Positions 40,923-49,373 of a stretch of 52,330 bases of DNA are shown here, in pieces. The position numbers and the translations under genes are program-made. Source of the DNA: an uncultured Clostridia bacterium. GTDB taxonomy: Bacteria > Bacillota > Clostridia > Christensenellales > Aristaeellaceae. The stretch is from assembly GCA_947596085.1 (NCBI GenBank), contig CANQEW010000014.1, forward strand, positions 1 to 52,330. Direction: 5' to 3'. The notes under the pieces were generated by a model. It searched no databases, was not told the DNA's origin, and was given only the letters and a program-made list of their open reading frames with translations. Positions within the stretch are counted from its first letter, which is position 1. Each line of letters starts with the position of its first letter.

Positions 40923-41636
40923 ATGGATCGACCCTATGTCGTCTGTCACATGCTGACCTCCCTGGATGGGAGGATTGACGGGGGATTTTTCTCCGCGCCG
41001 GAGTGCTTGCCCGCCGTCCGAGCCTATGGCGAACTGCGCGCACGCTTCGACTGTTCCGCCACGCTGTATGGCCGCACCACCATGCTCGGCGGCTTTGCCG
41101 ATGGGTTGGTGGGAGCGCTGCCGGAGGGCAGGGAGCGATTTCCCAGGGAGGACTGGCGCGCGCAGGTCGAGGCGGAGAACTATATCGTCTCCCTCGATCC
41201 CGAGGGGACGTTGAGATTCAACGGCAGCTTCATCGAGCGCAGGGGGCGGCCGAAGGCGCATGGAATCGAAGCGCTCACGGAGCGGGTTTCCGATGGTTAC
41301 CTCGCCTGCCTGCGCAGGCAGAAGGTATCCTACCTGTTCGCCGGGGAGGATCGCATCGATTTCCCGCTGCTGCTGCGCAAGCTCCAGGAGCGCTTCGGCA
41401 TTGCGCGGCTGATGATCGCGGGCGGCGGGCAGACGAACTGGTCGTTCGCGCGGGAGGGTTTAATTGATGAATTGAGCGTCGTCATCGCGCCCTTGGCAGA
41501 CGGTGGCACCCATGCCGCGACGCTGTTCGACCGGATGGATGATTTGCCCCCACACAAACCGGCGGCGTTTTCGTTGCAAGCGGTCGAACGGCTCGATGGG
41601 GACGCGCTCTGGCTGCGGTATGCAAGAAAGGAATGA
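40923..41636 (+). CDS. RibD C-terminal/dihydrofolate reductase-like reductase
   Basis: 237 residues. ATG 40923 is chosen because AAAGGAG lies 9 bases before it; ATG 40914 abuts that site. The N-terminus PYVVCHMLTSLDGRIDG is the signature of the RibD_C/DHFR fold, and the NADPH phosphate-binding region is IARLMIAGGGQTNWSF. Such proteins reduce pyrimidine or pterin-like substrates with NADPH, but stand-alone copies outside riboflavin operons are usually of unknown substrate. First of five tightly spaced genes, followed by two aldo-keto reductases. Confidence 0.85.
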   Translation: MDRPYVVCHMLTSLDGRIDGGFFSAPECLPAVRAYGELRARFDCSATLYGRTTMLGGFADGLVGALPEGRERFPREDWRAQVEAENYIVSLDPEGTLRFNGSFIERRGRPKAHGIEALTERVSDGYLACLRRQKVSYLFAGEDRIDFPLLLRKLQERFGIARLMIAGGGQTNWSFAREGLIDELSVVIAPLADGGTHAATLFDRMDDLPPHKPAAFSLQAVERLDGDALWLRYARKE

Positions 41637-41647
41637 GGGGGAATATC

Positions 41648-42652
41648 ATGCGTTACAGAATCTTGGGAGAGGGGTTGCTGGTATCCGCCGTCGGTCTGGG
41701 TTGCATGGGTATGAGCCACGCCTACGGCGCGTCCGCCGACCAGGAGGAGATGAAACGCCTGCTGGCGAAGGCCGTCGATCTCGGCTGCACTTTCTTCGAC
41801 ACGGCGGAGGTCTACGGCACGCCCGACGCGCCCCACGTCAATGAGGAGCTCGTGGGTGATGCGCTGCGGCCCTACCGCGACAAGGTGGTGCTGGCCACGA
41901 AGTTCGGCATCCGCTTCGACATGAGCAGCCCGTCGGTCAATAAGCCGCTGGTGCCCGACTCCCGCCCGGAAACGATACGCGCCAGCGTGGAGGCGTCGCT
42001 GCGGCGGCTGCGCACCGATCACATCGACCTCTACTATCAGCACCGCGCCGACCCCGCCGTTCCGGTGGAGGAAGTCGCGCAGGTCATGGCGGAGCTCAAG
42101 CGCGAGGGGAAGATCCTGCATTGGGGGCTTTCCGAGGCCACGGAGGAGACGATTCGCCGCGCGCACGCGGTGTGTCCCATCGCGGCGATCCAGAACCGCT
42201 ACTCCATGATGGCGCGCTGGTACGAATCGCTGTTTCCGCTGCTCGAAGAATTGCGCATCGGCTTCGTGGCCTTCTCGCCGCTGGCCAACGGCTTCCTGTC
42301 GGCTCGCTACGGGAAGAACGAGAAGTTCGAGGCGGGCACCGATTACCGAAGCGTGATGCCGCAATTTACCGCCGAGGGCATCGACCAAAACAGGGAATTG
42401 CTGGCTCTGCTCAGTCGCTTCGCGGCGGAGAAGCGCGCCACGCCCGCGCAGATCTCGCTGGCATGGATGCTCCACAAGATGCCGAATCTGGTGCCGATCC
42501 CCGGCACGCGCAAAGCGGAACGCCTGGAGGAAAACCTCGGCGCTGCGGAGATCGACCTTTCCCCGGAGGAGCTGGCGCAGTTGGATTACGAACTCAATCA
42601 CATGGAAATGTCCGCCGTCTTCGGCGGTTCGAGCGTGAAAAGCGCATCGTAA
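41648..42652 (+). CDS. aldo-keto reductase (IolS/AKR11-13-like)
   Basis: 334 residues; ATG 41648 with GAGGGGG upstream. The AKR catalytic tetrad is visible: Asp and Tyr in FFDTAEVYG, Lys in VVLATKFG and His in YYQHRAD. The C-terminal NADPH-binding part has VPIPGTRKAERLEENLGA. It is of the longer YghZ/IolS type, reducing aldehydes or ketones with NADPH. It starts 11 bp after the RibD-like gene. Confidence 0.92.
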   Translation: MRYRILGEGLLVSAVGLGCMGMSHAYGASADQEEMKRLLAKAVDLGCTFFDTAEVYGTPDAPHVNEELVGDALRPYRDKVVLATKFGIRFDMSSPSVNKPLVPDSRPETIRASVEASLRRLRTDHIDLYYQHRADPAVPVEEVAQVMAELKREGKILHWGLSEATEETIRRAHAVCPIAAIQNRYSMMARWYESLFPLLEELRIGFVAFSPLANGFLSARYGKNEKFEAGTDYRSVMPQFTAEGIDQNRELLALLSRFAAEKRATPAQISLAWMLHKMPNLVPIPGTRKAERLEENLGAAEIDLSPEELAQLDYELNHMEMSAVFGGSSVKSAS

Positions 42653-42680
42653 GAGACAAGAAACAGGAGGGAGATTTAGT

Positions 42681-43523
42681 ATGGAATTTGCGAGCTTAAA
42701 CAACGGGGTCAAAATGCCAATGGAGGGGTTTGGCGTGTTTCAAGTGCCCGACCCGAAGCAGTGTGAGCAGGCGGTGCTGGATGCCATCGACACGGGCTAC
42801 CGGCTGATCGACACGGCGGCCTCCTATCGCAACGAGGAGGCCGTCGGCGCGGCCATCCGGCAATGTGGAGTGCCGCGCGAGGAGCTGTTCATTGCGACGA
42901 AGCTCTGGGTTTCGGATGCCAGCTACGAGGGCGCGAAGCGCGGCTTCGAGGATTCGCTGCGCAAACTGGGCCTGGACTACATCGACCTGTACCTCATCCA
43001 CCAGCCGATGGGCGACTACATCGGCGCATATCGGGCGATGGAGGAGTTGTATCATGCTGGCCGGGTGCGCGCCATCGGCGTGTGCAACTGCTATCCCCAC
43101 GTGCTCGCGGACATCTGCGAGACGGTGGACGTCATCCCGGCGGTCAACCAGGTGGAGCTGCATCCCTTCTTCCAGCAGCCGGACGCGCTCAATCTGATGC
43201 ACGAGTACGGCGTGCTTCCCGAGGCATGGGCTCCCTTCGCCGAGGGCAGGCGCGGCATCTTCCAGAATCCCGTCCTCACGCAGATCGGCGAGCGGCACGG
43301 AAAGAGCGCCGCGCAGGTGGCGCTGCGCTGGAACGTGCAGCGCGGCGTGGTGGTGATTCCGAAGTCGGTGCACCGCAACCGCATGGAGCAGAACTTCGAC
43401 ATCTGGGATTTCGCGCTGTCCGAGGAGGAAATGGCGGCCATCGCCCCACTCGACATCGGCCACAGCGAGATCGTCAACCACTTCGACCCGAACTTTGTCC
43501 GCGCGCTGCACGGAAGAAAATAA
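42681..43523 (+). CDS. aldo-keto reductase (diketogluconate reductase-like)
   Basis: 280 residues, AGGAGGGAG ribosome site. The catalytic tetrad appears in LIDTAASYRNE (Asp, Tyr), IATKLWV (Lys) and YLIHQPMG (His); the cofactor motif is VVIPKSVHRNRMEQNF. It is a short AKR5-like enzyme for reduction of carbonyls in sugars or keto acids. Third gene of the plus-strand operon, 28 bp after the previous AKR gene. It is related to the two minus-strand AKRs further right, but carries a typical K-S-x-H-x-x-R phosphate-binding motif instead of their GSKNP. Confidence 0.92.
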   Translation: MEFASLNNGVKMPMEGFGVFQVPDPKQCEQAVLDAIDTGYRLIDTAASYRNEEAVGAAIRQCGVPREELFIATKLWVSDASYEGAKRGFEDSLRKLGLDYIDLYLIHQPMGDYIGAYRAMEELYHAGRVRAIGVCNCYPHVLADICETVDVIPAVNQVELHPFFQQPDALNLMHEYGVLPEAWAPFAEGRRGIFQNPVLTQIGERHGKSAAQVALRWNVQRGVVVIPKSVHRNRMEQNFDIWDFALSEEEMAAIAPLDIGHSEIVNHFDPNFVRALHGRK

Positions 43524-43536
43524 TAAGGAGGCAATT

Positions 43537-44697
43537 ATGAACACATTCACGTACAAATATCCCGTCACGGTGTACTTCGGCGAGGGAGCGGCTGCGAAGA
43601 ATCTACCGGCGGAATTGGAGAAGGTTGGCCGGAACGTGCTGCTGGCCTACGGCGGTGGGTCGATCAAGCGGAACGGTGTCTACGAGGAGCTGACGGCGCT
43701 GCTCACCGCCGCGGGGAAGAATGTCACGGAGTTTTCCGGCATCATGTCCAATCCCACCTACGCCAAGGTGCAGGAGGGCGCGAAGCTGGCGCGGGAGAAG
43801 CGGATCGACTTCATACTCGCCGTGGGCGGCGGCAGCGTCATCGACTGCTGCAAGATCGTCTCCGCGCAGGCCGGGCTGGAGGAGGACATCTGGCGGCTGG
43901 AGAACGTCGAACACGGCGGGCCTGCTGCGTTCATTCCAATGGGCGCGGTGGTGACGGCCTTCGGCACCGGCGCGGAGATGAACAACGGCGCGGTCATCAC
44001 CAACGAGGCGGAGAAGATCAAGGGGCCGCTGTGGGGCGCGTTCTATGATTTCGCCATACTCGACCCCGCCTACACCATGACCATGCCGATGCGCCAGGTC
44101 ATCTCCGGCGCGTTCGACGCGCTGTCCCACTGCATGGAGACCTACATGGGCGCGCCCCGGGAGGCGAACCTCTCCGACGAGATCAACGAAGCCTGCCAGC
44201 GCAACATCATCCGCAACCTGCGCGCGACGCTGAAGAACCCGCAGGACATAGCGGCTCGAAGCGAGCTGGTCTGGGCGGCGGCGATGGGCGAGAACGGCAT
44301 CCTCAAGATCGGCAAGGCCACGGACTTTCAGGCGCACATGTTGGAGCACCAGCTCGGCGCGTACACCGATTGCAACCACGGCCAGGGCCTGGCGGTGATC
44401 CACCCCGCGCTCTACCGCCACATGCTGCCCGAGGCCGCCCCGCAGTTCGCCCGCCTCGCCGTGAACGTCTGGGGCGTCTCTCCGGACGGCAAGACGCAGG
44501 ACGAACTGGCCAACGCCTTCATCGACGCGCTCTCGGCGTTCATCCGGGAGGTGGGTCTGCCGACGAGCTTCTCCGAGATGGGCATCCCAGAGGAAACGGA
44601 TTACAAGGCCATCGCGGACAGCACCGTCCTCACCGGCGGCTGCTGCAAGAAGTTCTCCCACGAGGAGCTGCTCGCGGTGCTGAACGAGTGCAAGTGA
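43537..44697 (+). CDS. iron-containing alcohol dehydrogenase (BDH-like)
   Basis: 386 residues; ATG 43537 with AAGGAGG upstream. The group III ADH fold has the nucleotide loop VGGGSVIDCCK, GTGAEMNNGAVI and metal ligands in FDALSHCMETY and HMLEHQLGAYTDCNHGQGLA. It most resembles NAD(P)H-dependent butanol dehydrogenases (YqhD/Bdh group), which reduce short aldehydes in the cytosol. Fourth gene of the operon, 13 bp after an AKR gene. Confidence 0.93.
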   Translation: MNTFTYKYPVTVYFGEGAAAKNLPAELEKVGRNVLLAYGGGSIKRNGVYEELTALLTAAGKNVTEFSGIMSNPTYAKVQEGAKLAREKRIDFILAVGGGSVIDCCKIVSAQAGLEEDIWRLENVEHGGPAAFIPMGAVVTAFGTGAEMNNGAVITNEAEKIKGPLWGAFYDFAILDPAYTMTMPMRQVISGAFDALSHCMETYMGAPREANLSDEINEACQRNIIRNLRATLKNPQDIAARSELVWAAAMGENGILKIGKATDFQAHMLEHQLGAYTDCNHGQGLAVIHPALYRHMLPEAAPQFARLAVNVWGVSPDGKTQDELANAFIDALSAFIREVGLPTSFSEMGIPEETDYKAIADSTVLTGGCCKKFSHEELLAVLNECK

Positions 44698-44717
44698 CAG
44701 GAAGAGGAGGAAGCGAC

Positions 44718-45455
44718 ATGGCAAAGAAACAGACGGCGGGACGGGACAGGCTCGGCACGCTTGCACCCAAATTCGCAGAGTTGAACGACGATGTGCTGTT
44801 CGGCGAGGTGTGGTCGCGGGAGGATAAGCTCTCGCCCAGGGACAGGAGCATGGTCACCATCGCGGCGCTGTTCTCGGCGGGCCTCTACCCGCAGCTCAAG
44901 AGCCACCTGGTTTTGGGCAAGGAACACGGCGTCACCCGGACGGAGGCAGTGGAGATCGTCACCCAACTGGCCTTCTACTGCGGCTGGCCGAAGGCGTGGA
45001 GTACCTTCCCGCTGATCGCGGAGGTCTACGGCGAGGAGGAGGGCGCTCCGGCGAAGGATCTTTCCGTCTTCCCCGTGGGCAGCAAGAATGATGCGTTTGC
45101 CCAGTATTTCATCGGTCAGAGCTACCTTGCGCCCCTTTCCACGGCGCAGGTGCCGGTGTTCAACGTGACCTTTGAACCGGGGTGCCGCAACAACTGGCAC
45201 ATCCACCATGCGAAAAGCGGCGGCGGACAGATGCTGATCTGCGTCGCCGGTCGCGGATGGTATCAGGAATGGGGAAAGGAAGCGCGGGAGCTCCATCCCG
45301 GCGACGTGGTCAACATCCCCGAGGGCGTCAAGCACTGGCACGGCGCGGCAAAGGACTGCTGGTTCCAGCATCTCGCAATTGAGGTTCCCGGTGAAGGAAC
45401 CGGGACGGAGTGGTGCGAGGCCGTGGAAGGCGAGGTTTACGAAGGGCTGAAATAA
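44718..45455 (+). CDS. carboxymuconolactone decarboxylase-cupin fusion
   Basis: 245 residues. The N-terminal ~110 residues are a CMD/AhpD-like helical domain (SPRDRSMVTIAALFSAG, TRTEAVEIVTQLAFYCGWP) with one cysteine (C88) and no CxxC, so peroxidase chemistry of the AhpD type is unlikely. The C-terminal part (~145-235) is a cupin with metal ligands H161 and H163 and H206-W-H208. CMD-cupin fusions are known in Bacillota without assigned function. The cupin half closely resembles the exported cupin encoded at 46.6-47.2 kb on the other strand. Last gene of the operon, ending before a strong terminator. Confidence 0.87.
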   Translation: MAKKQTAGRDRLGTLAPKFAELNDDVLFGEVWSREDKLSPRDRSMVTIAALFSAGLYPQLKSHLVLGKEHGVTRTEAVEIVTQLAFYCGWPKAWSTFPLIAEVYGEEEGAPAKDLSVFPVGSKNDAFAQYFIGQSYLAPLSTAQVPVFNVTFEPGCRNNWHIHHAKSGGGQMLICVAGRGWYQEWGKEARELHPGDVVNIPEGVKHWHGAAKDCWFQHLAIEVPGEGTGTEWCEAVEGEVYEGLK

Positions 45456-45475
45456 GACAACAACGCACAAGCAAA

Positions 45476-45520
45476 CGCGCCGGTTCTCCAATATGGGGAA
45501 CCGGCGCGGCATTTTGTTTT
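45476..45520. terminator. convergent terminator between the two oxidoreductase operons
   Basis: Stem CGCGCCGGTTC/GAACCGGCGCG (45476-45486 and 45498-45508), extended by CC/GG, followed on the plus strand by GCATTTTGTTTT. It separates the plus-strand reductase operon from the minus-strand operon ending at 45533. Confidence 0.85.
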
Positions 45521-45532
45521 GCTCAGGGATGT

Positions 45533-46597
45533 TTAGTTCAGTCCGTGCTCGCCCAGCCAGGCTTCGATGTGGTCGGCGATTTCCTGGTTGTTCAGCTCCT
45601 GGAACATGAAGTGGCTGTTGCCGGTGATGCCGATCTTGGGGAGGTCGATCACCGTCGCGTCGCCGCCGTCGGCGTTGTACTGCTCGGCGAATGCCAGCGC
45701 CCCGTCGCGCACGCCCTTCCAGAAGCCGGTGGACATGATGTCCTCGGGGCCGTTGTCGATGTAGTCGCCGAAGTAGACGATGATCGGAATCTTCGCCTCC
45801 AGCAGCCGGTTGTACTGCTCGGAGCCCGGCTGCGGCGTTCCGCCCGGCTCGATGGCGACGATGGCGGAGATGTTCTCCACCGGCACGTCCCAGCCGACCG
45901 CGCCGCCCTGGGAGTGGGTGATGAAGATCGCCTTGTTGCCCGTGCGCTCCTTCACTTCAGCCATCACTTCGCCCAGCGCGGCGGCGCACTTCGCCTGATC
46001 GAAGTTGCCGGTGTTGGGCGTCATCTGGCGGAAGAACTGGTTCTGGGCTTCTTCTCCTTCGGGGAACTGGGAACCCTCGTAGCGCTCCGGGGCCACGCGG
46101 CCGATGCGGAAGTGGGTGTACCACGCCTGATCGCCGGGCTTATAGTCCTTGGAATCCTCCGCCCAGGCATCGAGAAAGCCGTCGGCGGTCATGCTGACCT
46201 GCGCGCCCGCCTCGCCGCGACCGGGTTGATCCACCAGGAAGGCGGCGTGGCCGTTGCGCAGGAACATCGTCGCCCAGCCATCGCGCCCGTCCGGGGTGGT
46301 CATCCAGCCCATGCGCGACTGGCCGTAGCCGTGGAGATAGACAATCGGGTTGCCGTTGTCGTCGGCGGGAATTTGATACAAGACGTTCGCGTGATCGACG
46401 TGCGCCGTGTTTCCGGGGCGGTTCGCGTCCATCCAGTTTGTGGTGGGGTCGTATTCGCCCTCCACCGGCTCGGTCACGGTTCCGCCCGCCGAGAACATGC
46501 CCTGTTCGGCGATGCTCAGCGGCGCATTTGCCTCCTCCGCGAAGGCCAGCGAAGCGATCATCAGCGTGGCCAGCAGGATGCTCAGAATCTTCTTCAT
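45533..46597 (-). CDS. exported alpha/beta-hydrolase (esterase)
   Basis: 354 residues from ATG 46597 (GAGGAAAG upstream). A Sec signal peptide is clear (MKKILSILLATLMIASLAFA, cleavage near 21). The alpha/beta-hydrolase fold shows an oxyanion region VYLHGYGQSRMGW, the nucleophile elbow FITHSQGGAVGW and a C-terminal His in GNSHFMFQELNN. It should hydrolyse an ester outside the membrane; the substrate is unknown. Last gene in this minus-strand operon, 14 bp after the exported cupin gene. Confidence 0.88.
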   Translation of the reverse strand: MKKILSILLATLMIASLAFAEEANAPLSIAEQGMFSAGGTVTEPVEGEYDPTTNWMDANRPGNTAHVDHANVLYQIPADDNGNPIVYLHGYGQSRMGWMTTPDGRDGWATMFLRNGHAAFLVDQPGRGEAGAQVSMTADGFLDAWAEDSKDYKPGDQAWYTHFRIGRVAPERYEGSQFPEGEEAQNQFFRQMTPNTGNFDQAKCAAALGEVMAEVKERTGNKAIFITHSQGGAVGWDVPVENISAIVAIEPGGTPQPGSEQYNRLLEAKIPIIVYFGDYIDNGPEDIMSTGFWKGVRDGALAFAEQYNADGGDATVIDLPKIGITGNSHFMFQELNNQEIADHIEAWLGEHGLN

Positions 46598-46611
46598 TTT
46601 GTCTTTCCTCC

Positions 46612-47151
46612 TCATTCTTCTTCATGGAGCGCCCGTGCCTGTGCGAGAGCGGCTTCATAAATCTCGTCGGTGATCTTGTCGCCCATCTCAAAGCCGGGGG
46701 TGTCCGGGTTGGTTTCGATGGCAATATGGCAGAACCAGCCCTCGTCCGCCGCGCCGTGCCAGTGCATCACGCCCGGCTCGACCCGCGCCACGGTTCCGGG
46801 CAGCAGCAGCTCTGGCTCCTGGCCCTCCACCTGATGGATGCCCACGCCGCCGACGGCGATCAGGATCTGCCCGCCCGCGTGACTGTGCCAGTCTGTGCGG
46901 GAGCAGGGCTCGAAGGACACGTTTATCATGCTCGGGGCGTTCCAGATCTCGTCCCGTTCCACCAGCGGGAGAATGTAGGATTTGCCGGTGAACATGAAGT
47001 CCGACGCAGGGTTGTAGTCGCCGATGGGCAGCGGCAGCGCCTCGCTGCCCTCTGCGGGCTCGGCGGGCGCGGCTTCCTGCGCCGCCTCCGCGAGCGCGGC
47101 GGGCAGGATCGCCAGACACAGCACAAGCAAAATCGCAAACAGCTTCTTCAT
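46612..47151 (-). CDS. exported cupin-domain protein
   Basis: 179 residues. A signal peptide (residues 1-21, ending LPAALA) is followed by an Ala/Glu/Pro spacer and one cupin domain with metal ligands H89, H91, H130 and H132 (WHSHAGGQ and MHWHGAAD). The domain is a paralogue of the cytosolic CMD-cupin's C-terminal half; both share HWHGAA, WF-x-H-x-AIE and an FEP segment. Cupins of this type bind a metal and may act as isomerase, oxygenase or lactone enzymes. It is 21 bp after an AKR gene; AGGAGGG is its ribosome site. Confidence 0.85.
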   Translation of the reverse strand: MKKLFAILLVLCLAILPAALAEAAQEAAPAEPAEGSEALPLPIGDYNPASDFMFTGKSYILPLVERDEIWNAPSMINVSFEPCSRTDWHSHAGGQILIAVGGVGIHQVEGQEPELLLPGTVARVEPGVMHWHGAADEGWFCHIAIETNPDTPGFEMGDKITDEIYEAALAQARALHEEE

Positions 47152-47172
47152 GGATTTTCCCTCCTGGTGAGA

Positions 47173-48024
47173 TTACGGCTGCGCGTTGAAGTCGGGATTC
47201 ACGGACATGTACGCCTGCTCCGCCTGGTCGATGGGCATGTTGTAGTAGCGGGTGCCGCGATCGAGCTTGGCGATCTCGGCCATCTCGCCGTCGGTCAGCG
47301 CGAAGTCGAAGATGTCCAGATTGTCGCGGATGTGCGCCGGATTCTTCGAGCCGGGGATGATGATGTTGCCCATCTGGACGTGCCAGCGCAGCACGATCTG
47401 GGCGTTCGTCTTGCCGTACTTCTCGGCGCAGTGGGCGAAGATCTTCTCGTTCACGAGCGCCTTGTCGCCGTGCCCCAGCGGATACCAGGCCATCAGCACC
47501 ATGCCGCGCTCGGCGAGGAACTTCTTAAGCTCCTCCTGCGGGTAGTAGGGGTGCGCCTCCACCTGCACCATCTGCGGCATGATCTCGCAGTGGTCGATCA
47601 CATTCTGCAGCCGATCCTCCGGGAAGTTGGACAGGCCCAGCGAGCGCACCTTGCCCGCCTTGTACGCCTGCTCCATCGCCCGGTATCCGGCGAGATAGTT
47701 GCCCACGGGCTGATGCAGGATCAGCTGATCCACGTAATCGACGCCCAGGCGCGCGAGCGTGTCGTCGATGGCCTTCTCGCCGTCCTCGTACTCGGTGGGC
47801 CAGAGCTTCGTCACCAGAAAGATCTCCTCGCGCGGCACGCCGCTTCTGCGGATGCCCCGTCCCACGCCGCGCTCGTTCATGTAGGCGTTGGCGGTGTCGA
47901 TCAGCCGGTAGTTCGCCTTGAGCGCGTTGTACACCGCGTCCTCGGCCTCGTGCGGCTGCATCATGAACGTGCCGATGCCCTCCACCGGCATCTTGAGACC
48001 ATTGTTCAGCGTTGCGAATTCCAT
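47173..48024 (-). CDS. aldo-keto reductase
   Basis: 283 residues, AAGGAGG ribosome site. Tetrad: LIDTANAYMNE (Asp, Tyr), FLVTKLWP (Lys), LILHQPVG (His). The cofactor site IIIPGSKNPAHIRDNL has GSKNP in place of the classical KSxxxxR. It lacks a signal peptide and is therefore cytosolic although its operon neighbours are exported. Close to the AKR at 51.2-52.1 kb: both share DTANAYxNER, SGVPRE and GSKNP. It lies 13 bp downstream of the DUF4405 gene. Confidence 0.92.
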   Translation of the reverse strand: MEFATLNNGLKMPVEGIGTFMMQPHEAEDAVYNALKANYRLIDTANAYMNERGVGRGIRRSGVPREEIFLVTKLWPTEYEDGEKAIDDTLARLGVDYVDQLILHQPVGNYLAGYRAMEQAYKAGKVRSLGLSNFPEDRLQNVIDHCEIMPQMVQVEAHPYYPQEELKKFLAERGMVLMAWYPLGHGDKALVNEKIFAHCAEKYGKTNAQIVLRWHVQMGNIIIPGSKNPAHIRDNLDIFDFALTDGEMAEIAKLDRGTRYYNMPIDQAEQAYMSVNPDFNAQP

Positions 48025-48037
48025 AGATGATTCCTCC

Positions 48038-48718
48038 TTATGCTTTTTTGCGTCGTTTGCCGAGGCGCTGTAAAACCAGCGCGAGGTAGTGGCCGATCCA
48101 GACGAGCAGCCCCATCGCCGCCAGATAGTCCAGCAGGAAGCGCCAGAGCGGTTCGCTGAAATCGAAGAACGCGAAGTGGATGCGCAGCAGCATATATTCT
48201 CCGATCTGCCGCCGCGCGAAGGCGCGTGCGCCGAAGCAGGCGATCAGGAATCCCAGCGCGCGAATGAACCTCGCGCGGGCGACGGACGGCTTGCGGAACG
48301 CGCGGCGCGCCATGCCCATCATCATGTTCCAGTGAAATCCGAGATGTATCGACATCAGCGCGAAGCCCCAATAGGCGCAGAGCATGTGGACATTCTGCGC
48401 CCACACCGCGAACGGGAGCGAGAGCGGCGCGAATATGTGGCGCGATTCCAAGACACCGCTCAGCATCGAGCCGGTCATGCAGGCGAAGATCAGCGCGGCC
48501 TGCGCGGTCTGCGCGACGCGGAACGGCGCGTATCTTCCCTTGCGCAAATTTCGGCTCCAGCGGATGTTGAACGCATGGTGCAGCACAAACAGCGCGAACA
48601 TGACCACGCCGATCCACTCGTGCGCCGCTTCTCCCACGAGGCTATACGCCATCAGGAGCAGCAGCGCGGCGGTCATCAGCACGTCCGTGACGATCCTTGC
48701 GATCTGCTTCGGCTTCAT
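48038..48718 (-). CDS. DUF4405-type integral membrane protein, possible b-type haem carrier
   Basis: 226 residues with about five membrane segments. Histidines lie within or at the edges of the helices in a pattern like cytochrome b-type haem ligation: HEWIGVVMFALFVLHHAFN, QNVHMLCAYWGF, SIHLGFHWN and LRIHFAFFDF. The DUF4405 family is uncharacterised but related by pattern to cytochrome b561/FdnI-like membrane electron carriers. It is encoded 34 bp after the exported flavodoxin, which makes it a candidate to pass electrons across the membrane to it. Haem binding and electron transfer are inferences. Confidence 0.78.
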   Translation of the reverse strand: MKPKQIARIVTDVLMTAALLLLMAYSLVGEAAHEWIGVVMFALFVLHHAFNIRWSRNLRKGRYAPFRVAQTAQAALIFACMTGSMLSGVLESRHIFAPLSLPFAVWAQNVHMLCAYWGFALMSIHLGFHWNMMMGMARRAFRKPSVARARFIRALGFLIACFGARAFARRQIGEYMLLRIHFAFFDFSEPLWRFLLDYLAAMGLLVWIGHYLALVLQRLGKRRKKA

Positions 48719-48752
48719 AGGATGCTATCCTCAGTATCGAGGATTTGGGGCA

Positions 48753-49310
48753 TTACAGCCCCAGCCCCTCGACCCAGGCGGTGACGTCCGCTTCGTCCAC
48801 GTAGGATTGGAAGCGCGCGCCCTCGAGCCATTCGCCGGTGCCCGCGGCCTCCGCCAGCAGTTTGCCGCTCTCGCCCAGGCCGGACGAGGACGACGTGCAG
48901 AAGGGGATCACCGTCTTGCCCGTGAAGTCGTTGGCCGCGATGAAGCCGTCCACCGGCCACGCCGCGATGTCCCACCAGATGGGATAGCCGATGAACACGG
49001 TGTCGTAGTCCGCCCAGTTCTCCACGGTGCTGGCGACCAGCTCCACGGCGCGCTGGTCGGGGTTGTCATGCTCCACCGACACGCGGCTGTCGCGGTTCGT
49101 CCAATCCAGATCCTCGTCGGTGTAGGTCTGCACGGGTTCCAGCACGAAGGTATCCGCGCCCGTCGCGGCGGCGATGTAGCCGGCGACGGCCTCGGTGTTG
49201 CCCGTGGCGGAGTAGTAGACCACCAGTGTCTTGCCCGTGCCCTCCGCGCTCGCGGAGACGAGGGTGAATGCGAAAATCATGACCAAGAGAATCGAAACTG
49301 CCTTTTTCAT
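48753..49310 (-). CDS. exported flavodoxin
   Basis: 185 residues. An N-terminal signal peptide (MKKAVSILLVMIFAFTLVSA, cleavage near SASA-EG) without a lipobox Cys is followed by a complete flavodoxin fold. The FMN phosphate loop is YYSATGNTEAVAGY (34-40 SATGNTE), with the aromatic FMN loops around GYPIWWDIAAWP and PFCTSSSSGLGES. Most flavodoxins are cytosolic; this form should act outside the membrane as an electron carrier or flavin enzyme. CAAGGAGGTTT precedes the ATG. Next to the DUF4405 gene and exported hydrolases. Confidence 0.9.
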   Translation of the reverse strand: MKKAVSILLVMIFAFTLVSASAEGTGKTLVVYYSATGNTEAVAGYIAAATGADTFVLEPVQTYTDEDLDWTNRDSRVSVEHDNPDQRAVELVASTVENWADYDTVFIGYPIWWDIAAWPVDGFIAANDFTGKTVIPFCTSSSSGLGESGKLLAEAAGTGEWLEGARFQSYVDEADVTAWVEGLGL

Positions 49311-49373
49311 GGGGAAACCTCCTTGTGGTTCGTTCGTGTTGTGGATTGTTTCTATATCGGAAAAGCAATGTGC

